Assembly: GCF_014764715.1 (NCBI RefSeq)
Contig: NZ_JACXXE010000006.1
Location: 124,001-188,000 of the forward strand
From: Bacillus crepusculi
GTDB taxonomy: Bacteria; Bacillota; Bacilli; Bacillales; Bacillaceae
Direction: 5' to 3'
Length of the DNA: 64,000 bases
The position numbers and the translations under genes were made by a program. Below, one piece after another: positions 7,385-15,669 of the stretch; within the stretch, counting starts at the first letter, position 1; every line of letters begins with the position of its first letter. The notes under the pieces are model-generated. The model worked only from the letters and a program-made list of their open reading frames with translations. It did no database searches and was not told where the DNA came from.

Positions 7385-8254
7385 ATGACATTGAATCGAA
7401 TCATGAAATGGCTCTTATTTGCGGCGGTCATCGCTGGATTATTGGTATGCGCATTCTTTGTGTTCCGTTTCAACCAGCCTAAACCGACAACCAATATCCA
7501 TTATGCAGACACACAAAATAAACAGCAAACACTCGATATGTACATGCCAAAGGGCAAAGATGAAGACAAAAAGAAGAAGCATCCAGTGATGATCTATCTC
7601 CATGGCGGCGGCTGGACAGGCGGCGATAAGAATAGAGTCGCTTCAAAGGCTGATTATTTTACGGGTCAAGGCTATGTGTTTGTTTCGATGAATTACCGGC
7701 TTCATCCAGATGCCCACTATGAGCAGATGGCAGATGATACGGCGAATGCCATTAAGTGGGTCAAGGATCATGCGGATGAGTATCAAATCGATTCATCAAA
7801 AATCAATGTCATGGGTCACTCAGCGGGCGGTCATTTGACGGCATTGGTGGCCACAGATTCGACTTACTTAAAACGTGTGGACCTGTCGCCAAAAACGATC
7901 AATTCCATCGTGATTTTAGATGGTCCGTTAAACATCAATCAATTTATACAAGCTATTCCATCGTATAAAAAAGTGTTTGGCAAACAGGAAAAGAACTGGA
8001 CAAAGGCTTCGCCTGTCACTTATATGAACGAAGCCAACCTGCCACCTGTTTATTTGGTCACAGGCTGGGAAAATCCTGAGGTGTACCGATTTGCTGAAAA
8101 GCTGAATCATGATAAAGGCTCTCGGTTTGTTTTTCGGGTTCATACGCTGAGTCATAGTGACCTGAATAAATGGTTTGGATCAGACAGAGCGCCAAAAGAA
8201 GCACAAAAAATGACGGAGGCTGTGATGGCTTTTGTTAAAAAACAAAATCAATAA
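7385..8254 (+). CDS. Alpha/beta hydrolase (esterase), membrane-anchored or secreted
   Basis: A 289-residue serine hydrolase of the hormone-sensitive-lipase/BD-FAE type. An N-terminal hydrophobic segment (residues about 8-30) anchors or exports it. The oxyanion motif H-G-G-G-W is near residue 75, the nucleophile elbow G-H-S-A-G-G near 148, and an H-S-D near 257 probably supplies the catalytic His. It should hydrolyse small acyl or acetyl esters at the cell surface. The start ATG follows AAAGGTG. It is transcribed toward hxlR but is not obviously linked in function. Confidence 0.85.
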   Translation: MTLNRIMKWLLFAAVIAGLLVCAFFVFRFNQPKPTTNIHYADTQNKQQTLDMYMPKGKDEDKKKKHPVMIYLHGGGWTGGDKNRVASKADYFTGQGYVFVSMNYRLHPDAHYEQMADDTANAIKWVKDHADEYQIDSSKINVMGHSAGGHLTALVATDSTYLKRVDLSPKTINSIVILDGPLNINQFIQAIPSYKKVFGKQEKNWTKASPVTYMNEANLPPVYLVTGWENPEVYRFAEKLNHDKGSRFVFRVHTLSHSDLNKWFGSDRAPKEAQKMTEAVMAFVKKQNQ

Positions 8255-8335
8255 CGAAGACCATATGTTCGACAATCCATTTTGTTGCAGTTATCATGAA
8301 ATCTAAGTGGTTTGTTATTAAAGGAGTGTATGTCG

Positions 8336-8686
8336 TTGTCATCACGAATGGAAAATAAAGTGTTCAATTGCGAAAAAGAGCTGACGCTGAATATTATCGG
8401 CGGTAAGTGGAAAATGCTGATTTTATGGCACCTTGGCAGAGAAGGGACAAAACGTTTTGGTGAGTTAAAGTCGTTAATGCCTGGGATTACGCAAAGAATG
8501 CTTGTCAATCAGCTAAGAGAATTAGAGGAAGATCACATTGTGCACCGGGAGGTTTATCCTGTCGTTCCGCCAAAGGTGGAGTATTCTCTCACAGAATTAG
8601 GAGAAAGCTTAATGCCGATTTTAGAGGCGATGTATGATTGGGGAAAACAATATCTCGACAGCAATTTTTTAAAGGATGATAAATAG
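8336..8686 (+). CDS. hxlR: HxlR, activator of the formaldehyde-fixation operon
   Basis: A winged-helix regulator of the HxlR/DUF24 family, about 116 residues, closely matching B. subtilis HxlR (F-N-C-E-K-E-L-T-L, then [13 protein letters not shown]). The single Cys at the N-terminus sits where DUF24 proteins sense reactive carbonyls. AAGGAG at 8321 is 9 bases before TTG 8336, which also gives the best alignment at the N-terminus. ATG 8330 is too close to the same site. It should activate hxlAB when formaldehyde is present. The gene is followed by a terminator, so hxlAB has its own promoter. Confidence 0.9.
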   Translation: MSSRMENKVFNCEKELTLNIIGGKWKMLILWHLGREGTKRFGELKSLMPGITQRMLVNQLRELEEDHIVHREVYPVVPPKVEYSLTELGESLMPILEAMYDWGKQYLDSNFLKDDK

Positions 8687-8692
8687 AAATAC

Positions 8693-8723
8693 AAAGGGCT
8701 AAAATGACTTTATTTTAGCCCTT
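8693..8723 (+). terminator. Terminator after hxlR
   Basis: AAAGGGCTAAAAT and ATTTTAGCCCTTT form a 13-bp perfect stem around a 5-base loop. The rest of the 8724-9030 gap holds only the hxlA promoter region. Confidence 0.85.
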
Positions 8724-8899
8724 TGTCTTCTTTTCAGCATGATAGAAAACCTTTGAAGTCTAGGAAGGACGAGTGGAGCGAATTGTACATTCGTGAGCAC
8801 TGGCACGCAGGACTGACAATGAATGCGAAGGTTTGTCTACACGCTGAGATACTGGTCGAAAGACAGTATCTTTTTTGTAACCATATGCGAAAAAGTATA

Positions 8900-8951
8900 G
8901 TATGTAAAAAAAAAGTGCGTACTAGGATTGCTTCATTCCTGTTGTTATACT
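8900..8951 (+). promoter_or_regulatory. Probable activator-dependent promoter of hxlAB
   Basis: TATACT at 8946-8951 is a good -10 with no acceptable -35 hexamer 17 bases upstream, as expected for a promoter that needs HxlR. Upstream, AGTATAGTATG (8894-8904) and AGTGCGTACTAGG (8915-8927) look like related half-sites that could be the two HxlR binding regions. Confidence 0.45.
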
Positions 8952-9030
8952 CGTTTCATGCAACAAATATTCAAGAGGTATTATCTGCGGAGATTTTGAA
9001 CATGATATAAATGAACAGGAGTGAATATTG

Positions 9031-9663
9031 ATGAAATTACAATTAGCATTAGATTTAGTGAATATACCAGAAGCGATTGAACTAATCAAAGAAGTAGAAG
9101 CATCCATTGATGTGGTCGAGATTGGAACACCAGTTGTGATCAACGAAGGACTTCGTGCTGTAAAAGAAGTCAAACAGGCATTTCCAAATTTACGTGTCCT
9201 CGCTGATCTAAAAATTATGGATGCGGCCGGTTATGAGGTGCAGCAGGCATCTGAAGCTGGAGCAGATATCGTCACCATTCTTGCGGCAGCAGAAGATATG
9301 TCGATTCAAGGAGCGGTGAAAGAGGCGAAAGCAAGAGGCAAAGAAATTTTAGTCGATATGATTGGCATTAAAGATATCGCAGGCCGTGCAAAAGAGCTGG
9401 ATGCGCTTGGAGTCGATTATATTTGTGTTCATACAGGTTATGACCTGCAAGCGGTTGGTCAAAACTCATTTGCTGACCTTATGACGATTAAACAAGTCGT
9501 CAAACAAGCAAAAACAGCGATTGCAGGCGGGATTAAGCTTGAGACTTTACCTGAAGTCGTGAAATTAAACCCTGATTTGATCATTGTCGGCGGCGGTATC
9601 GCAAGCCAGGACAATAAAGCAGAAGTGGCTGCACAAATGAAGCAGTTGATCTCGCAATCATGA
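9031..9663 (+). CDS. hxlA: 3-hexulose-6-phosphate synthase
   Basis: A 210-residue TIM barrel of the orotidine-5'-phosphate decarboxylase superfamily that condenses formaldehyde with ribulose 5-phosphate. The signature L-A-D-L-K-I-M-D-A lies at residues 65-73, with the superfamily D-x-K-x-x-D, and the phosphate-binding G-G-I and G-G-G-I motifs near the end. It starts at ATG 9031 behind AGGAGTG. Its stop overlaps the start of hxlB (ATGA), so the two enzymes are translationally coupled. Together they detoxify formaldehyde into the pentose phosphate pool. Confidence 0.95.
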   Translation: MKLQLALDLVNIPEAIELIKEVEASIDVVEIGTPVVINEGLRAVKEVKQAFPNLRVLADLKIMDAAGYEVQQASEAGADIVTILAAAEDMSIQGAVKEAKARGKEILVDMIGIKDIAGRAKELDALGVDYICVHTGYDLQAVGQNSFADLMTIKQVVKQAKTAIAGGIKLETLPEVVKLNPDLIIVGGGIASQDNKAEVAAQMKQLISQS

Positions 9664-10217
9664 ACACAAGTGACTATGTGAAGGCGATTTTGAGTGAGCT
9701 TTCTGAGTCCTCCTCAGCCATTCAAGACGAACAAGCAGAGCGGCTTGTCAAAAGCCTTTTAGCTGCACGAAAGGTCTTTGTGGCAGGGGCAGGCAGATCT
9801 GGTTTGATGGGGAAATCGTTTGCCATGAGATTGACGCATATTGGCATCCGTGCCTTTGTAATTGGCGAAACAAATACGCCTTCCTTTACAGAAGAGGATC
9901 TCTTAATTGTAGGAAGCGGCTCTGGTCGAACAGAGACTTTGCTTGTGTTTGCGAAAAAGGCAAAAGCCATTGGCGGAAAAGTGGCAGCTTTCACGCTTTC
10001 GGTTGAGTCACCTATAGCTGATCTATCGGATGAAGTCATTTTACTGTCAGGTGCGCCGAAGGATCAACATGAAGGAAGCAATCATACCATTCAGCCGATG
10101 GGCTCATTATTCGAGCAATCGTTGCTTTTGATGTACGATGCGGTCATTTTGCGGTTAATGGAAATAAAAGCGCTCGACACACATACAATGTACGGTCACC
10201 ATGCGAATTTAGAATAG
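9660..10217 (+). CDS. hxlB: 6-phospho-3-hexuloisomerase
   Basis: A 185-residue SIS-domain protein that isomerises 3-hexulose 6-phosphate to fructose 6-phosphate, the second step of the ribulose monophosphate pathway. The sugar-phosphate-binding pattern is visible: G-A-G-R-S-G-L-M-G-K near residue 43 and G-S-G-S-G-R-T-E-T near 85. It overlaps hxlA by four bases and ends before a strong terminator. Confidence 0.95.
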   Translation: MNTSDYVKAILSELSESSSAIQDEQAERLVKSLLAARKVFVAGAGRSGLMGKSFAMRLTHIGIRAFVIGETNTPSFTEEDLLIVGSGSGRTETLLVFAKKAKAIGGKVAAFTLSVESPIADLSDEVILLSGAPKDQHEGSNHTIQPMGSLFEQSLLLMYDAVILRLMEIKALDTHTMYGHHANLE

Positions 10218-10225
10218 CCATATTC

Positions 10226-10259
10226 AAAGCCTTTCCTTTTTTAGAAGGAAAGGCTTTTT
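10226..10259 (+). terminator. Terminator after hxlB
   Basis: AAAGCCTTTCCTT pairs perfectly with AAGGAAAGGCTTT and is followed by a T-run. Confidence 0.93.
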
Positions 10260-10281
10260 CGTCTACATGGAGAGCAGCATC

Positions 10282-10320
10282 TTGACATAAGTGATCGGAT
10301 GTAACTATAATAGTTACATC
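10282..10320 (+). promoter_or_regulatory. Sigma-A promoter with overlapping 23-bp palindromic operator
   Basis: TTGACA at 10282-10287 and TATAAT at 10306-10311 are both consensus, 18 bases apart. The -10 sits at the centre of a perfect palindrome, GATGTAACTAT-A-ATAGTTACATC (10298-10320). A dimeric repressor bound there would block RNA polymerase. The arrangement fits a MarR/DUF24-type redox or thiol-stress repressor, but the regulator is not encoded next door. Confidence 0.85.
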
Positions 10321-10351
10321 TTAAAAGAAAAAGCGTAAGCACGGAAGGAAG

Positions 10352-11083
10352 ATGAAGATGAAAGTACAAATATGGTCAGATATCGCCTGTCCTTTTTGTT
10401 ATATAGGAAAAAAACAGCTGGAAACAGCGCTTGAACAATTCCCTCAGAAGGAGCAGGTCGAGATAGAATTTAAAAGCTTTGAGCTTGATCCGCATGCACC
10501 TGTTGAAGTCGATTATGATGTGCATGATATGCTCGTCAAAAAATATGGGATGAGCCGCAGCAGGGCCATTGCGATGAATGAGCAGGTGAAGCAGGCGGGC
10601 AAAGAGAAAGGAATCGATTTTCAATTCGATCCGCTCGTTTTAACAAACACCTTTGTTGCCCACCAGTTGGCGCAATATGCAGGTCAAAAGGGAAAAGGCG
10701 ATCTCGTCATGGGAGAGCTGTTTCAAGCGTATTTTACAGATGGAAAGCATGTAGGGGATCGTGAAACCCTTTTAGCTATAGCAGAAAAAGCTGGTCTTGA
10801 TTTGAAGGAAGTGCAGCAAGTTTTAGACGGCGAAGAATTTGCAGATGATGTGCGAGAAGACGAAAAAGAGGCGAGACAGCTTGGCATTTCTGCTGTTCCT
10901 TTTTTCCTCATCAATAAAAAATATTCAGTAGCAGGAGCGCAGCCAGCCGATACCTTCCTGCGTGCACTTGAAACAGCTTGGACAGAGGAAGCAGCTCAAG
11001 CTGAGAAGGCTACTGACCATTCGTTTGAAGCGGCATGTGCAGATGGCGTATGCGCAGTGCCTTCTCCTAAAGAAGAGGCATAA
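10352..11083 (+). CDS. DsbA-family oxidoreductase, FrnE type
   Basis: A 243-residue cytosolic thioredoxin-fold protein with an inserted helical domain. The active site C-P-F-C follows the first strand (S-D-I-A-C-P-F-C-Y-I-G), and the cis-Pro is in S-A-V-P-F-F. It belongs to the FrnE/2-hydroxychromene isomerase-like group (YwbO in B. subtilis). A C-terminal tail beyond the fold carries a second Cys pair, C-A-D-G-V-C, which may relay electrons. Two in-frame ATGs (10352 and 10358) lie behind GGAAGG and both are plausible. It is a single-gene unit under the palindromic operator. Confidence 0.85.
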   Translation: MKMKVQIWSDIACPFCYIGKKQLETALEQFPQKEQVEIEFKSFELDPHAPVEVDYDVHDMLVKKYGMSRSRAIAMNEQVKQAGKEKGIDFQFDPLVLTNTFVAHQLAQYAGQKGKGDLVMGELFQAYFTDGKHVGDRETLLAIAEKAGLDLKEVQQVLDGEEFADDVREDEKEARQLGISAVPFFLINKKYSVAGAQPADTFLRALETAWTEEAAQAEKATDHSFEAACADGVCAVPSPKEEA

Positions 11084-11092
11084 TAGACATTT

Positions 11093-11123
11093 TCCCTATC
11101 TTTATTTAAGATGGGGATTTTTT
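11093..11123 (+). terminator. Terminator after the FrnE-like gene
   Basis: CCCTATCTT pairs with AAGATGGGG (one G-T pair) around TATTT and is followed by six T. Confidence 0.78.
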
Positions 11124-11124
11124 A

Positions 11125-11164
11125 TTGATTAATCATAAAGATACCTTTATATTTAAGTTATCTT
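11125..11164 (+). promoter_or_regulatory. Promoter and autoregulatory operator of the MarR gene
   Basis: TTGATT (11125-11130), 17 bases, then TATATT (11148-11153) form a promoter. The -10 lies inside an imperfect inverted repeat, AAGATACCTT...AAGTTATCTT (11138-11164, one mismatch), a typical MarR-family autorepression site. Confidence 0.65.
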
Positions 11165-11183
11165 AATTATGAAGGTGATAACA

Positions 11184-11639
11184 GTGATATCCAAAATAGC
11201 TATGATCCAAGATATAAACAATATTGAAGCACGTATTCATCAGAAGCTCCGGTTAGAGTTTGAAGAATTATTTGTAGATGAGTTAACCGATAAGCAGCAT
11301 ATTGTGCTGAATTTCATTGAACAAAAAGGGGGAAGTTCTCCTATTCAAATTGCCCAGCAATTAGGGATCACTCAAAGTGCAGTCAGTCAGCTGTTAAACA
11401 CGCTTGAAAAAAAGGAATGGATTCGCCGTAGCATTAACCCGAAAAACCGGAGGGAATTGCACGTTGAACTTTCTGAAAAGGCAAAGTCGTACCTCGAGAA
11501 TATGCGAAAGATAGAGCTTGCGATAATTGAAAAATATTACTCAAAGTTATCCCTCGATGAGATCACCACATTGAAATCGATTTATGTAAAACTTGATCAA
11601 TTGATTGCAAATAAAAATGAAGGGAAGGATGAGGATTGA
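11184..11639 (+). CDS. MarR-family transcriptional regulator
   Basis: A winged-helix dimer of about 151 residues. The DNA-binding part is Q-L-G-I-T-Q-S-A-V-S-Q-L-L-N-T-L-E-K, followed by the wing with R-R-S-I-N-P-K-N-R-R-E. GTG 11184 lies 7 bases after AAGGTG and is preferred to ATG 11169, which overlaps the same site. The stop overlaps the start of the serine hydrolase (TGATG), so the two are coupled. The regulator probably controls this pair through the operator upstream. Confidence 0.85.
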   Translation: MISKIAMIQDINNIEARIHQKLRLEFEELFVDELTDKQHIVLNFIEQKGGSSPIQIAQQLGITQSAVSQLLNTLEKKEWIRRSINPKNRRELHVELSEKAKSYLENMRKIELAIIEKYYSKLSLDEITTLKSIYVKLDQLIANKNEGKDED

Positions 11640-12649
11640 TGACGCTCAAACAAGAAGTTGAGCAAATTGCTGCTTCTTATACGGTGAAAAAGAAGCAGGT
11701 ACTGCTTGTGATTGGACTGATTCATCAAGGGGAAACACATGTCTTTCATTTCGGAGATCATCCCATTCAAAAGCGGGTCCAGCCAGAGGATGTCATTTTT
11801 GAGATTGGCTCTATTTCAAAAGTCTTGACGACGAGTATATTGGCAAGCATGATCCAAAAAGGGCAGATGAAACTCGATGATTCGATTTCCCTGTATTGTC
11901 CTCACATTAGAAAGAATCACCCCATTCAAATAGAGCAGCTAGCAACCCACACATCTGGGCTTCCTGCGCATCGTCTTCTTAGAGACTTTCAGCTATGCTT
12001 CCTTCCTAAAGTCAAAAGAGATATGTACTGTCAATATTCACTCGATGAATTAATCAAACTGTTAAACTCGAAAAAGTGGAATCAGTCAAAAACTTTCCCA
12101 TCTCGTTATTCCAATGTGGGCATGGGCCTTCTTGGTTTGGTCATGGGCTGGTCACGTAACAAAACGTATGAACAACTGCTCACTGAATATATCGCGGAAG
12201 AGCTCAATTTATCAAATACCTTTATTACCATCAAGGATGATAGAAAAGAGAACATGATCTTAGGTCATAAAGAAAATGGAAAAGAGGTTCCTCCGCTTCA
12301 CATGCTTGATTATCAAGGAGCTGGCGCCATTCGTTCGACAATCACAGATTTATTGTCATTTCTCTCCGCACATTTAAATGCGGGCTCCGATTCTTCGTGG
12401 AAGATGACCCGCGAACCAAGGCTGAAAATGGGCAGAAACATGTCAATGGGACTCGGATGGGTCATAGATGACACAGGCTTGATTTGTCATAATGGCGCGA
12501 CGTCTGGCTTTTCCAGCTTTATGGGCTTCAGGCCGCAATCAAAAACAGGCGTGGTCGTCTTATCCAATTATCGCAACCGAATTATACAAGATTCTCCCGA
12601 TCGAATTGCGTATGATCTCATGAACATGCTTGACGCTAAAATAAAATGA
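11639..12649 (+). CDS. Serine hydrolase, beta-lactamase class C / esterase family
   Basis: A 336-residue protein of the AmpC-like serine hydrolase family. The S-x-x-K motif is S-I-S-K near residue 57, the Y-x-N motif is Y-S-N in R-Y-S-N-V-G-M-G-L, and the third box is H-N-G-A-T-S-G-F. There is no signal peptide, so it is probably a cytosolic esterase or peptidase rather than an antibiotic-degrading enzyme. Many class C homologues in Bacillus have this form. It is co-expressed with the MarR regulator, which suggests induction by its substrate. Confidence 0.82.
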   Translation: MTLKQEVEQIAASYTVKKKQVLLVIGLIHQGETHVFHFGDHPIQKRVQPEDVIFEIGSISKVLTTSILASMIQKGQMKLDDSISLYCPHIRKNHPIQIEQLATHTSGLPAHRLLRDFQLCFLPKVKRDMYCQYSLDELIKLLNSKKWNQSKTFPSRYSNVGMGLLGLVMGWSRNKTYEQLLTEYIAEELNLSNTFITIKDDRKENMILGHKENGKEVPPLHMLDYQGAGAIRSTITDLLSFLSAHLNAGSDSSWKMTREPRLKMGRNMSMGLGWVIDDTGLICHNGATSGFSSFMGFRPQSKTGVVVLSNYRNRIIQDSPDRIAYDLMNMLDAKIK

Positions 12650-12671
12650 GCCTTGTGCAGAAAGAGGCTCA
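12639..12671 (-). terminator. Terminator of araR
   Basis: On the minus strand GAGCCT and AGGCTC form the stem at the end of araR, followed by TTTTATTTT. It overlaps the araR stop codon and the end of the convergent hydrolase gene. Confidence 0.65.
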
Positions 12672-13769
12672 CTTTGCTTTTGCATTCATTTGTTTGATCG
12701 TTTCACCAGGAACGAGTTCAGGCTCGTAAAATGTTTGATCAGGGAGATTCTTTTTCCCTTGTACTTTTTTGATCATCCAGTCTGCTGCATCTCGGCCCAT
12801 TTTCTCCTGAGGGTGGGTCAATGTTGTCAGCTTCACATGGGCATTTTTTTGAGCAATATACGAATTATCCTGTCCAATAATTGAGAGATCATCTGGAATA
12901 GACAGCCCGATTTCGCTGCATACATTGGCGACTTCTAATCCGACCTCATCGTTATAGCAAACAAGGGCGGTCAGCTCATGCTGGTGCGCCGTTAAAAATG
13001 ATTTGATATGATCCCCTAAATGCTGCTTCGATTCTGTATCGAAAAAGAGCACATGCTCAGGCAGGAAATTAAGCTTGGCTTCACCAAGTGCCTGAATATA
13101 GCCTTTCATCCGGTATTTCCCCTGTAAATCATCCGTCTTTGAAATCAGTCCGATTTGCTGATGTCCAGAGGTGATCAGCTCTTTTGTGGCTAGGTAGCTG
13201 GACTTGACATCATCCAAACAGAGAAAAGGGACCTCTAACTGCTCATAATAAGCATTGATCATAATAAGGGGTACGTCCTGTTCTTTAAAGGATAGGTAGT
13301 ACGAAATGTTCGGGTTATATAAGTTGCTTTTTGTCGGCTCCACAATGAGTCCGTCCACACCGAAGGACAGCATCATTTCTAACGCTTTTTTCTCCTGATC
13401 CACATCGTTATTTGTACTAGCTAGTAACAGAGAATAGTTCTCTTCATTTAAGCGGCTTTCTATGCCTCGAATGATGGAAGGAAAAATGTAATCGGATATG
13501 TATGTCGTGATAACCCCAATCGTTTTCATATGCGCATGTCCAGCAGGTTTTGTTTGATATTGATTGGTCACAAACGTACCTGAACCTTTTTCACTTCGCA
13601 AAAATCCTTCGCTCGACAATTCCAAGATGGCTTTTCGAACCGTATGTCTGCTCACTTGATACATATCCTGTAAGCTTGATTCGGTTGGAATCCGTTCCCC
13701 GATCCGGTAATCCCCTGTGAGTATTTTGCTTTTTATATCATCGATAATGATCTGGTACTTCTTTTTCAT
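12669..13769 (-). CDS. araR: AraR, arabinose repressor
   Basis: A 366-residue chimeric repressor with an N-terminal GntR-type winged helix (residues 1-70, with S-R-H-T-V-R-K-A-I-L) and a C-terminal LacI/GalR-type sugar-binding domain beginning at I-G-V-I-T-T-Y-I. It represses the arabinose genes until L-arabinose binds. It is transcribed away from the kinase gene. Two AraR-type operators lie in the intergenic region. A GntR head on a LacI-type body is diagnostic of AraR, so the assignment is firm. Confidence 0.94.
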   Translation of the reverse strand: MKKKYQIIIDDIKSKILTGDYRIGERIPTESSLQDMYQVSRHTVRKAILELSSEGFLRSEKGSGTFVTNQYQTKPAGHAHMKTIGVITTYISDYIFPSIIRGIESRLNEENYSLLLASTNNDVDQEKKALEMMLSFGVDGLIVEPTKSNLYNPNISYYLSFKEQDVPLIMINAYYEQLEVPFLCLDDVKSSYLATKELITSGHQQIGLISKTDDLQGKYRMKGYIQALGEAKLNFLPEHVLFFDTESKQHLGDHIKSFLTAHQHELTALVCYNDEVGLEVANVCSEIGLSIPDDLSIIGQDNSYIAQKNAHVKLTTLTHPQEKMGRDAADWMIKKVQGKKNLPDQTFYEPELVPGETIKQMNAKAK

Positions 13770-13910
13770 CGTTTCACTTCTTTCTCAGTTGTTCATCTAC
13801 TCGGATTGAGAAGAAATTGTATGGACATATTTTAACATGGTTGTCTAATCAAAAACAGGCACTTTCCCTTTCTGCCATGTCATCTTCTGAAAAACGAAGA
13901 TTTTTGTCAT

Positions 13911-13929
13911 ATTGTGTATGTACAACTAT
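13911..13929 (+). promoter_or_regulatory. AraR operator, distal
   Basis: ATTGTGTATGTACAACTAT resembles the AraR site ATTTGTACGTACAAAT with two or three mismatches. It lies 14 bases upstream of the proximal operator, a spacing suited to cooperative binding. Confidence 0.6.
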
Positions 13930-13937
13930 ATTTATTA

Positions 13938-13974
13938 TTGACATATGTACGTACAAATATGCTATTATATTTGT
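13938..13974 (+). promoter_or_regulatory. ara operon promoter with proximal AraR operator
   Basis: TTGACA lies at 13938-13943 and the -10 region TATTAT at 13963-13968, 19 bases apart. The spacer contains ATATGTACGTACAAATAT (13943-13960), a near-perfect AraR operator palindrome, so bound repressor blocks the promoter directly. Confidence 0.8.
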
Positions 13975-14043
13975 GCACAGAAAAAATCAATGAATCTAGA
14001 AAAAGAAAATTGAAACCGCTATCAACATGGGGGTGAACGCAGA

Positions 14044-15669
14044 ATGAATCATGAAGAGACGGCCAAAACCTTGAAGGAAGGACGCACATCTTTAGGCATT
14101 GAATTTGGTTCAACACGAATTAAAGCGATTTTAATAGATGAGGAATTTCAGCCAATTGCACAAGGTGCATATGAATGGGAAAGTTTTCTCCAGGATGGAA
14201 TATGGACGTACAACTTAATTGATATCATTACAGGTCTGCAAGTGGCGTATCGAGAGATGAAAGAACAGGCCGAGCAAAAGTATGGTGTGACCATTCAAAC
14301 CATTGGCTCAATCGGGGTATCAGCGATGATGCATGGCTATGTGGCATGTGATCATACAGGAGAGGTTCTCGTTCCGTTCCGAACATGGCGGAATGCAACG
14401 ACCATCGAGGCGAGTCAAAAGCTGACAGACGTATTTCAATTTCATATTCCAGAAAGATGGAGCATTGCCCATTTGTATCAAGCGGTATTAGAAGATGAAA
14501 AACATCTATCCCGATTAGAATATATGACCACTTTGTCTGGATATATTCACTGGCTGTTAACCGGAAAGCAGGCCATTGGTATTGGCGATGCGTCAGGGAT
14601 GTTTCCAATTGATGAACAAACGAAGGACTACAATGAAGAGATGCTCCAGCAATTTGAAGCATTGATTGCAAAAAAAGGCTATCCGTGGAAGCTTCGTCAT
14701 CTTTTGCCGCGGGTCTATTTAGCAGGTGAAGAAGCTGGTGTGTTAACAGCAGCAGGAGCATCCATTTTAGATCAAGGCAAGCATTTACAGCCAGGTATTC
14801 CATTTTGTCCGCCAGAAGGAGATGCGGGAACCGGAATGGTGGCGACTAACAGTATAGAAAGACGAACAGGAAATATTTCAGTTGGAACCTCTGTTTTTGC
14901 CATGATTGTGCTAGAGCAGGATCTAAAAGGTGTGTATCCAGAGGTGGATATGGTCACGACACCAGACGGACTGCCTGTCGCCATGGTTCATGCGAATAAC
15001 TGTACAAGTGATCTCAATGCTTGGATGAATATATTTCGTGAAGCATTTGAAGCAATGGGCCTGCAAGTGGAGTCAGAAAGGTTATACGAAGCGTTATTGA
15101 AGCAAGCTTTAGAAGCAGATCGTGATGGCGGAGGACTCTTAAGCTACGGCTATTATTCTGGTGAAAATATTACAAGACTGCCAGAAGGAAGACCTCTTTT
15201 TGTCAGAGCTGCTGAAAGCCGATTTACCCTCGCTAATTTCATGCGTACCCACCTTTTCTCTGCATTTGGGGCAATGAAAATAGGAATGGATCGCTTAAAA
15301 GAACATGAGCATGTCGAGATTGATCGTTTACTAGGACATGGCGGTTTATTTAAAACACCGCTCGTTGGACAAAAAATGGTTGCCGCAGCACTTGATACAC
15401 CTGTATCAGTGGTTTCCACTGCCGGAGAAGGCGGTGCGTTTGGGATGGCTGTCCTTGCTTCATATATGGCTCATCATCAAAAGCAAACATTGGCGGAATT
15501 TCTCACTCATCAAGTGTTTGCGAATACATCAGAAGAGCTCATCGAGCCCGACCCACTCGATGTCAAAGGCTTTGACGAATTTTTAAAGCGCTATCAAGAA
15601 GGACTCCCAATTGAAGAAGCGGCAGTAACGCATCTGATGCCAAAGAAAGGAGTGACAACGGTATGCTAG
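14044..15669 (+). CDS. FGGY-family carbohydrate kinase, the ribulokinase of the ara operon
   Basis: A 541-residue sugar kinase of the FGGY family. The N-terminal ATP-binding strand reads G-I-E-F-G-S-T-R-I-K-A, and the second domain has the phosphate loop G-N-I-S-V-G-T-S-V-F and, near the end, G-E-G-G-A-F-G-M-A. Its place in front of araD and araA says it phosphorylates L-ribulose. It is not the usual AraB type, which starts with G-x-D-F-G-T-x-S-G-R. It looks more like the xylulokinase-related kinases used as ribulokinases in Clostridia. The ATG follows GGGGGTG at 14028. It overlaps araD by 7 bases. Confidence 0.85.
   Translation: MNHEETAKTLKEGRTSLGIEFGSTRIKAILIDEEFQPIAQGAYEWESFLQDGIWTYNLIDIITGLQVAYREMKEQAEQKYGVTIQTIGSIGVSAMMHGYVACDHTGEVLVPFRTWRNATTIEASQKLTDVFQFHIPERWSIAHLYQAVLEDEKHLSRLEYMTTLSGYIHWLLTGKQAIGIGDASGMFPIDEQTKDYNEEMLQQFEALIAKKGYPWKLRHLLPRVYLAGEEAGVLTAAGASILDQGKHLQPGIPFCPPEGDAGTGMVATNSIERRTGNISVGTSVFAMIVLEQDLKGVYPEVDMVTTPDGLPVAMVHANNCTSDLNAWMNIFREAFEAMGLQVESERLYEALLKQALEADRDGGGLLSYGYYSGENITRLPEGRPLFVRAAESRFTLANFMRTHLFSAFGAMKIGMDRLKEHEHVEIDRLLGHGGLFKTPLVGQKMVAAALDTPVSVVSTAGEGGAFGMAVLASYMAHHQKQTLAEFLTHQVFANTSEELIEPDPLDVKGFDEFLKRYQEGLPIEEAAVTHLMPKKGVTTVC

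Noticed and set aside
14228-14803. Long antisense ORF (191 codons) in the kinase gene
   Set aside because: It is opposite a clear FGGY kinase frame, has no ribosome site, and antisense open frames are common here.
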